NCBI GenBank assembly: GCA_903922535.1
Contig: CAIXUF010001441.1
Coordinates: forward strand, 1-17,255
From: Candidatus Hydrogenedentota bacterium
GTDB lineage: Bacteria; Hydrogenedentota; Hydrogenedentia; Hydrogenedentiales; CAITNO01
DNA length: 17,255 nucleotides
Direction: 5' to 3'
Shown one piece after another: positions 15,534 through 17,255 of the stretch (position 1 is the stretch's first letter; every line of letters begins with the position of its first letter). The position numbers were made by a program, and so were the translations under genes. A model generated the notes under the pieces. That model saw nothing but the letters and a program-made list of their open reading frames with translations. It ran no database searches and was not told where the DNA came from.

Positions 15534-16285
15534 ACACGCGTGAGAGGGTGTTGCGCGCCGTGCTGGCCATGGGGTTGATGGCGCTGGTGATGTGCGCATA
15601 CCTGGCCGTAACAAAGCCCGTCAGACCCGCACCTGCGCCCCCATCGCCCGTGCCGATCCCGGAGGCAGCGCCCGTCGCACCGCCGCAGGCATCCACTGCG
15701 GCGCCGCCTCCGGCGGAGAAACACTCCCCCACCGTTACCGCGAAACTCACCGCCGTCTCGCTGTCCGATGCCAAGCCGCTGCCGGGGATGATCCCCATCA
15801 TCACGCTGGAGCCGAATGCCTTTGACGAGCCCTTGGCGCACGGGGAACCGACGGACCTGTCGGGTGTGAGCACCTTTGTGTTCCCAGGTGACCGCAAGGT
15901 CTGTCTGCGCGTGTGGGACCAGACGCTGGCATATTTCCCCAACAACTATTACGACGTGGTTCCGAGCGAGGAAGATTCCGCCACCGAGGGGACCATCGCC
16001 ATGGCCAGGGCCGCATCGCTGCACGCTTTGCTGCTGCGTCCCGACGGCGTCCCCGCCGCGAACGAAACGGTGCGCCTGATGATGTTCCACCCCAAGCGCG
16101 GACCCTGGTGGCCCTCCGAGGCGGTCACGGACAACAACGGCGCGGTCGCCTTCGACCGGGTGCCGCCCGGCATGTTTGCCGTGCAGATGGAGTGCCCCTC
16201 CGGCCGTCTGCGCGCGGAAAATGTCACCCTGCTCCCCGGAGAGTCCGGCGATCTTGGGCCAATCACCTTGGCCCCGCCGCAATAA
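15530..16285 (+). CDS. Membrane-anchored protein with Pro-rich linker and Cna-B/carboxypeptidase-regulatory-like domain
   Basis: No named family is recognised. The ATG at 15530 overlaps the ABC exporter stop (ATGA) and has no clear ribosome site, so translation is probably coupled. The 251 residues have a short basic start and one hydrophobic helix (about 8-27, uncleaved-looking). A Pro/Ala-rich stretch (about 32-65) would carry the rest across the periplasm. A middle segment (about 70-155) contains LPGMIPIITLEPNAFDEP and CLRVWDQTLAYFPNNYYDVV. The C-terminal beta-sandwich-like domain (about 160-251) has the pattern LLRPDGVPAANETVRL, TDNNGAVAFDRVPPGMFAVQ. That pattern is typical of Cna-B or carboxypeptidase-regulatory domains, which act as rods or binding modules. 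Co-transcription suggests a link to the exporter, perhaps with its large external loop; this is inference. Confidence 0.72.
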   Translation: MNTRERVLRAVLAMGLMALVMCAYLAVTKPVRPAPAPPSPVPIPEAAPVAPPQASTAAPPPAEKHSPTVTAKLTAVSLSDAKPLPGMIPIITLEPNAFDEPLAHGEPTDLSGVSTFVFPGDRKVCLRVWDQTLAYFPNNYYDVVPSEEDSATEGTIAMARAASLHALLLRPDGVPAANETVRLMMFHPKRGPWWPSEAVTDNNGAVAFDRVPPGMFAVQMECPSGRLRAENVTLLPGESGDLGPITLAPPQ

Positions 16286-16290
16286 AGCCT

Positions 16291-16373
16291 GCCTGGGGAC
16301 TGCCACCATTTCCTGTTTTCGTTCTTGCCGCTGACATCGGGCTTGTGTGTGGAAATGGTGGCAGTCCCCAGGC
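16291..16373. repeat. REPIN-like element: 23-base perfect inverted repeat
   Basis: Bases 16291-16313 and 16351-16373 are exact reverse complements (arm begins GCCTGGGGACTGCC) around a 37-base spacer. Each arm can fold again: TGG and GG pair with CC and CCA around CAGT with one bulged T, the small bulged hairpin typical of REP sequences. Two REPs facing each other form a REPIN, normally moved by a RAYT (Y1-type) transposase encoded elsewhere. No T-run follows, so it is not a standard terminator, although the long stem could still block readthrough from the exporter operon. Confidence 0.6.
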
Positions 16374-16392
16374 GGCGTTGACCCCCGACAAT

Positions 16393-16427
16393 AAAAAAAC
16401 GTCCCGCACCGGGAAGGGTGCGGGACG
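16393..16427 (-). terminator. Rho-independent terminator of the DEAD-box helicase gene
   Basis: Perfect 11-bp stem (16400-16410 with 16417-16427) around a 6-base loop. On the minus strand it is followed directly by seven T (the A-run 16393-16399 on the plus strand). It lies 28 bases past the helicase stop. The plus strand lacks an adjacent T-run, so termination in that direction would be weaker. Confidence 0.88.
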
Positions 16428-16455
16428 GAATTCTTGTCCGTTTTTCAGGGGATGG

Positions 16456-17255
16456 CTATCTGCGGCGGAGCAGGCTCCGGCCGCGCATGCGGCGTGCGCC
16501 GGCCGCGCCTCCGGCGGTGGCGCCCTTCGTTCCGGGCGCGTGGTACACACTGATGATTACCGGCGCGCCCTCGTAGTCCTTGCGGGGCAGGTTCTGTCCC
16601 AGCGCCTTTTCAATGGCGCCCAGGGCGGAATGCTCGTTCGGGCAGACAAAGGTGATCGCGTCGCCCTCGCGCTGTGCGCGGGCGGTGCGCCCGATGCGGT
16701 GGATGTAATCGTCCGCAGTCTGCGGAATGTCGTAGTTGATGACGTGCGAGATGCCGTCCACGTCGAGCCCGCGCGCGGCCACGTCCGTGGCGACCAGGAT
16801 GTTCGCCCGGCCCGAGCGGAACCCGTCGAGCGCCCGCTGCCGGTGCGCCTGCGACAGGTCGCCGTGGATGAACGTGGCGTTGAAGCCGGCCTCCTTGAGC
16901 ATGCGGCCAAGACGGTCGGTGCGGTGCTTGGTGCGCATGAACACGAGGGCCGAGTCCACCTGGCTTTCGCGGAGAATCTGGAGCAGCAGCTTGGACTTTT
17001 CGTCCTGGCGCACGGGATAGACCACCTGGCGCACCGCGTCCACGGGCCGCGCGGCCGGTCCCGCACCCACCCGGTCCGGCTCGTGCATCATGTCCGCGCA
17101 CAGGGTGCGCAGTTCATTGGCAAAGGTGGCCGAGAACATGAGCGTCTGGCGCTCTTTGGGCAGTTTGGACAGGATGCGGCGGATGTCCGGCAGGAAGCCC
17201 ATGTCGAGCATGCGGTCCGCCTCGTCGAACACGAGAATGCTGAGATTGTTGAAGC
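16456..17255 (-). CDS. DEAD-box ATP-dependent RNA helicase, RhlE type (5' end outside the window)
   Basis: Unwinds short RNA duplexes in the cytoplasm (ribosome assembly, RNA decay, cold adaptation). The frame is open to the window edge, reading FNNLSILVFDEADRMLDMG, so the Q motif and motifs I, Ia and Ib lie outside. Visible are motif II DEAD, motif III SAT (in MFSATFANELR), motif IV VFMRTK, motif V region VATDVAARGLDVDGI and motif VI HRIGRTAR, followed by a short Gly/Arg-rich basic tail ending RRMRGRSLLRRR. The sequence and the very short tail suit the RhlE branch rather than DeaD/CsdA or DbpA, which have longer RNA-binding C-termini. A GTG at 17232 is an internal codon just before the DEAD motif, not the start. 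The stop is TAG and a strong terminator follows. Confidence 0.93.
   Translation of the reverse strand, partial: FNNLSILVFDEADRMLDMGFLPDIRRILSKLPKERQTLMFSATFANELRTLCADMMHEPDRVGAGPAARPVDAVRQVVYPVRQDEKSKLLLQILRESQVDSALVFMRTKHRTDRLGRMLKEAGFNATFIHGDLSQAHRQRALDGFRSGRANILVATDVAARGLDVDGISHVINYDIPQTADDYIHRIGRTARAQREGDAITFVCPNEHSALGAIEKALGQNLPRKDYEGAPVIISVYHAPGTKGATAGGAAGARRMRGRSLLRRR

Overview
The window looks like chromosomal DNA of a high-GC Gram-negative (LPS-making) bacterium. It carries a BamA/Skp/LpxD/LpxC outer-membrane cluster and a probable MsbA-type exporter. ClpC with a UVR motif (rather than only ClpA/ClpB), a fused LpxC-FabZ enzyme, an ELWxxDGT-repeat protein with an Ig-like domain and a probable C-terminal anchor, and a secreted GH5-like glycosidase together argue against a typical proteobacterium. 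They fit a lineage of the Hydrogenedentota / PVC / FCB kind. That placement is inference from gene content only. No rRNA, tRNA, CRISPR array, integrase or transposase was seen, and no gene-less stretch exceeds about 300 bases.

Layout. (1) 1-7383, plus strand: envelope biogenesis. The 3' part of clpC overlaps bamA by 4 bases (TTGA). Then come skp, with its own probable promoter and structured leader, lpxD, and a fused lpxC/fabZ that overlaps lpxD by CTGA and has no ATG, GTG or TTG start at the right place. The lpxA gene that often follows is absent. (2) 7417-9873, minus strand: a secreted two-catalytic-residue glycoside hydrolase, broken by one in-frame amber codon at codon 385, between its N-terminal half and both proposed catalytic glutamates. 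(3) 9874-10063: a divergent control region. A good sigma70-type promoter faces each way, and a perfect 10-bp-arm palindrome lies between them. (4) 10064-13369, plus: an exported ELWxxDGT beta-propeller-like protein with an Ig domain and C-terminal TM anchor, then a membrane-anchored purple-acid-phosphatase-like metallophosphoesterase. (5) 13455-16285, plus: a promoter, an MsbA-like ABC exporter with an enlarged first external loop, and an ATGA-overlapping membrane-anchored protein with a Cna-B/carboxypeptidase-regulatory-like domain. (6) 16286-17255: an 83-base REPIN-like inverted repeat, a strong Rho-independent terminator read on the minus strand, and the 3' part of an RhlE-type DEAD-box helicase gene on the minus strand.

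Working together: BamA and Skp handle outer-membrane proteins. LpxD and LpxC make lipid A precursors, FabZ supplies fatty-acid synthesis from the shared 3-hydroxyacyl-ACP pool, and the MsbA-like exporter would flip the finished lipid A core. No complete new defence or mobile system was found. The points most worth checking are the CTG start of lpxC, the amber-interrupted glycosidase, the palindrome between the divergent promoters, and the REPIN-like element.
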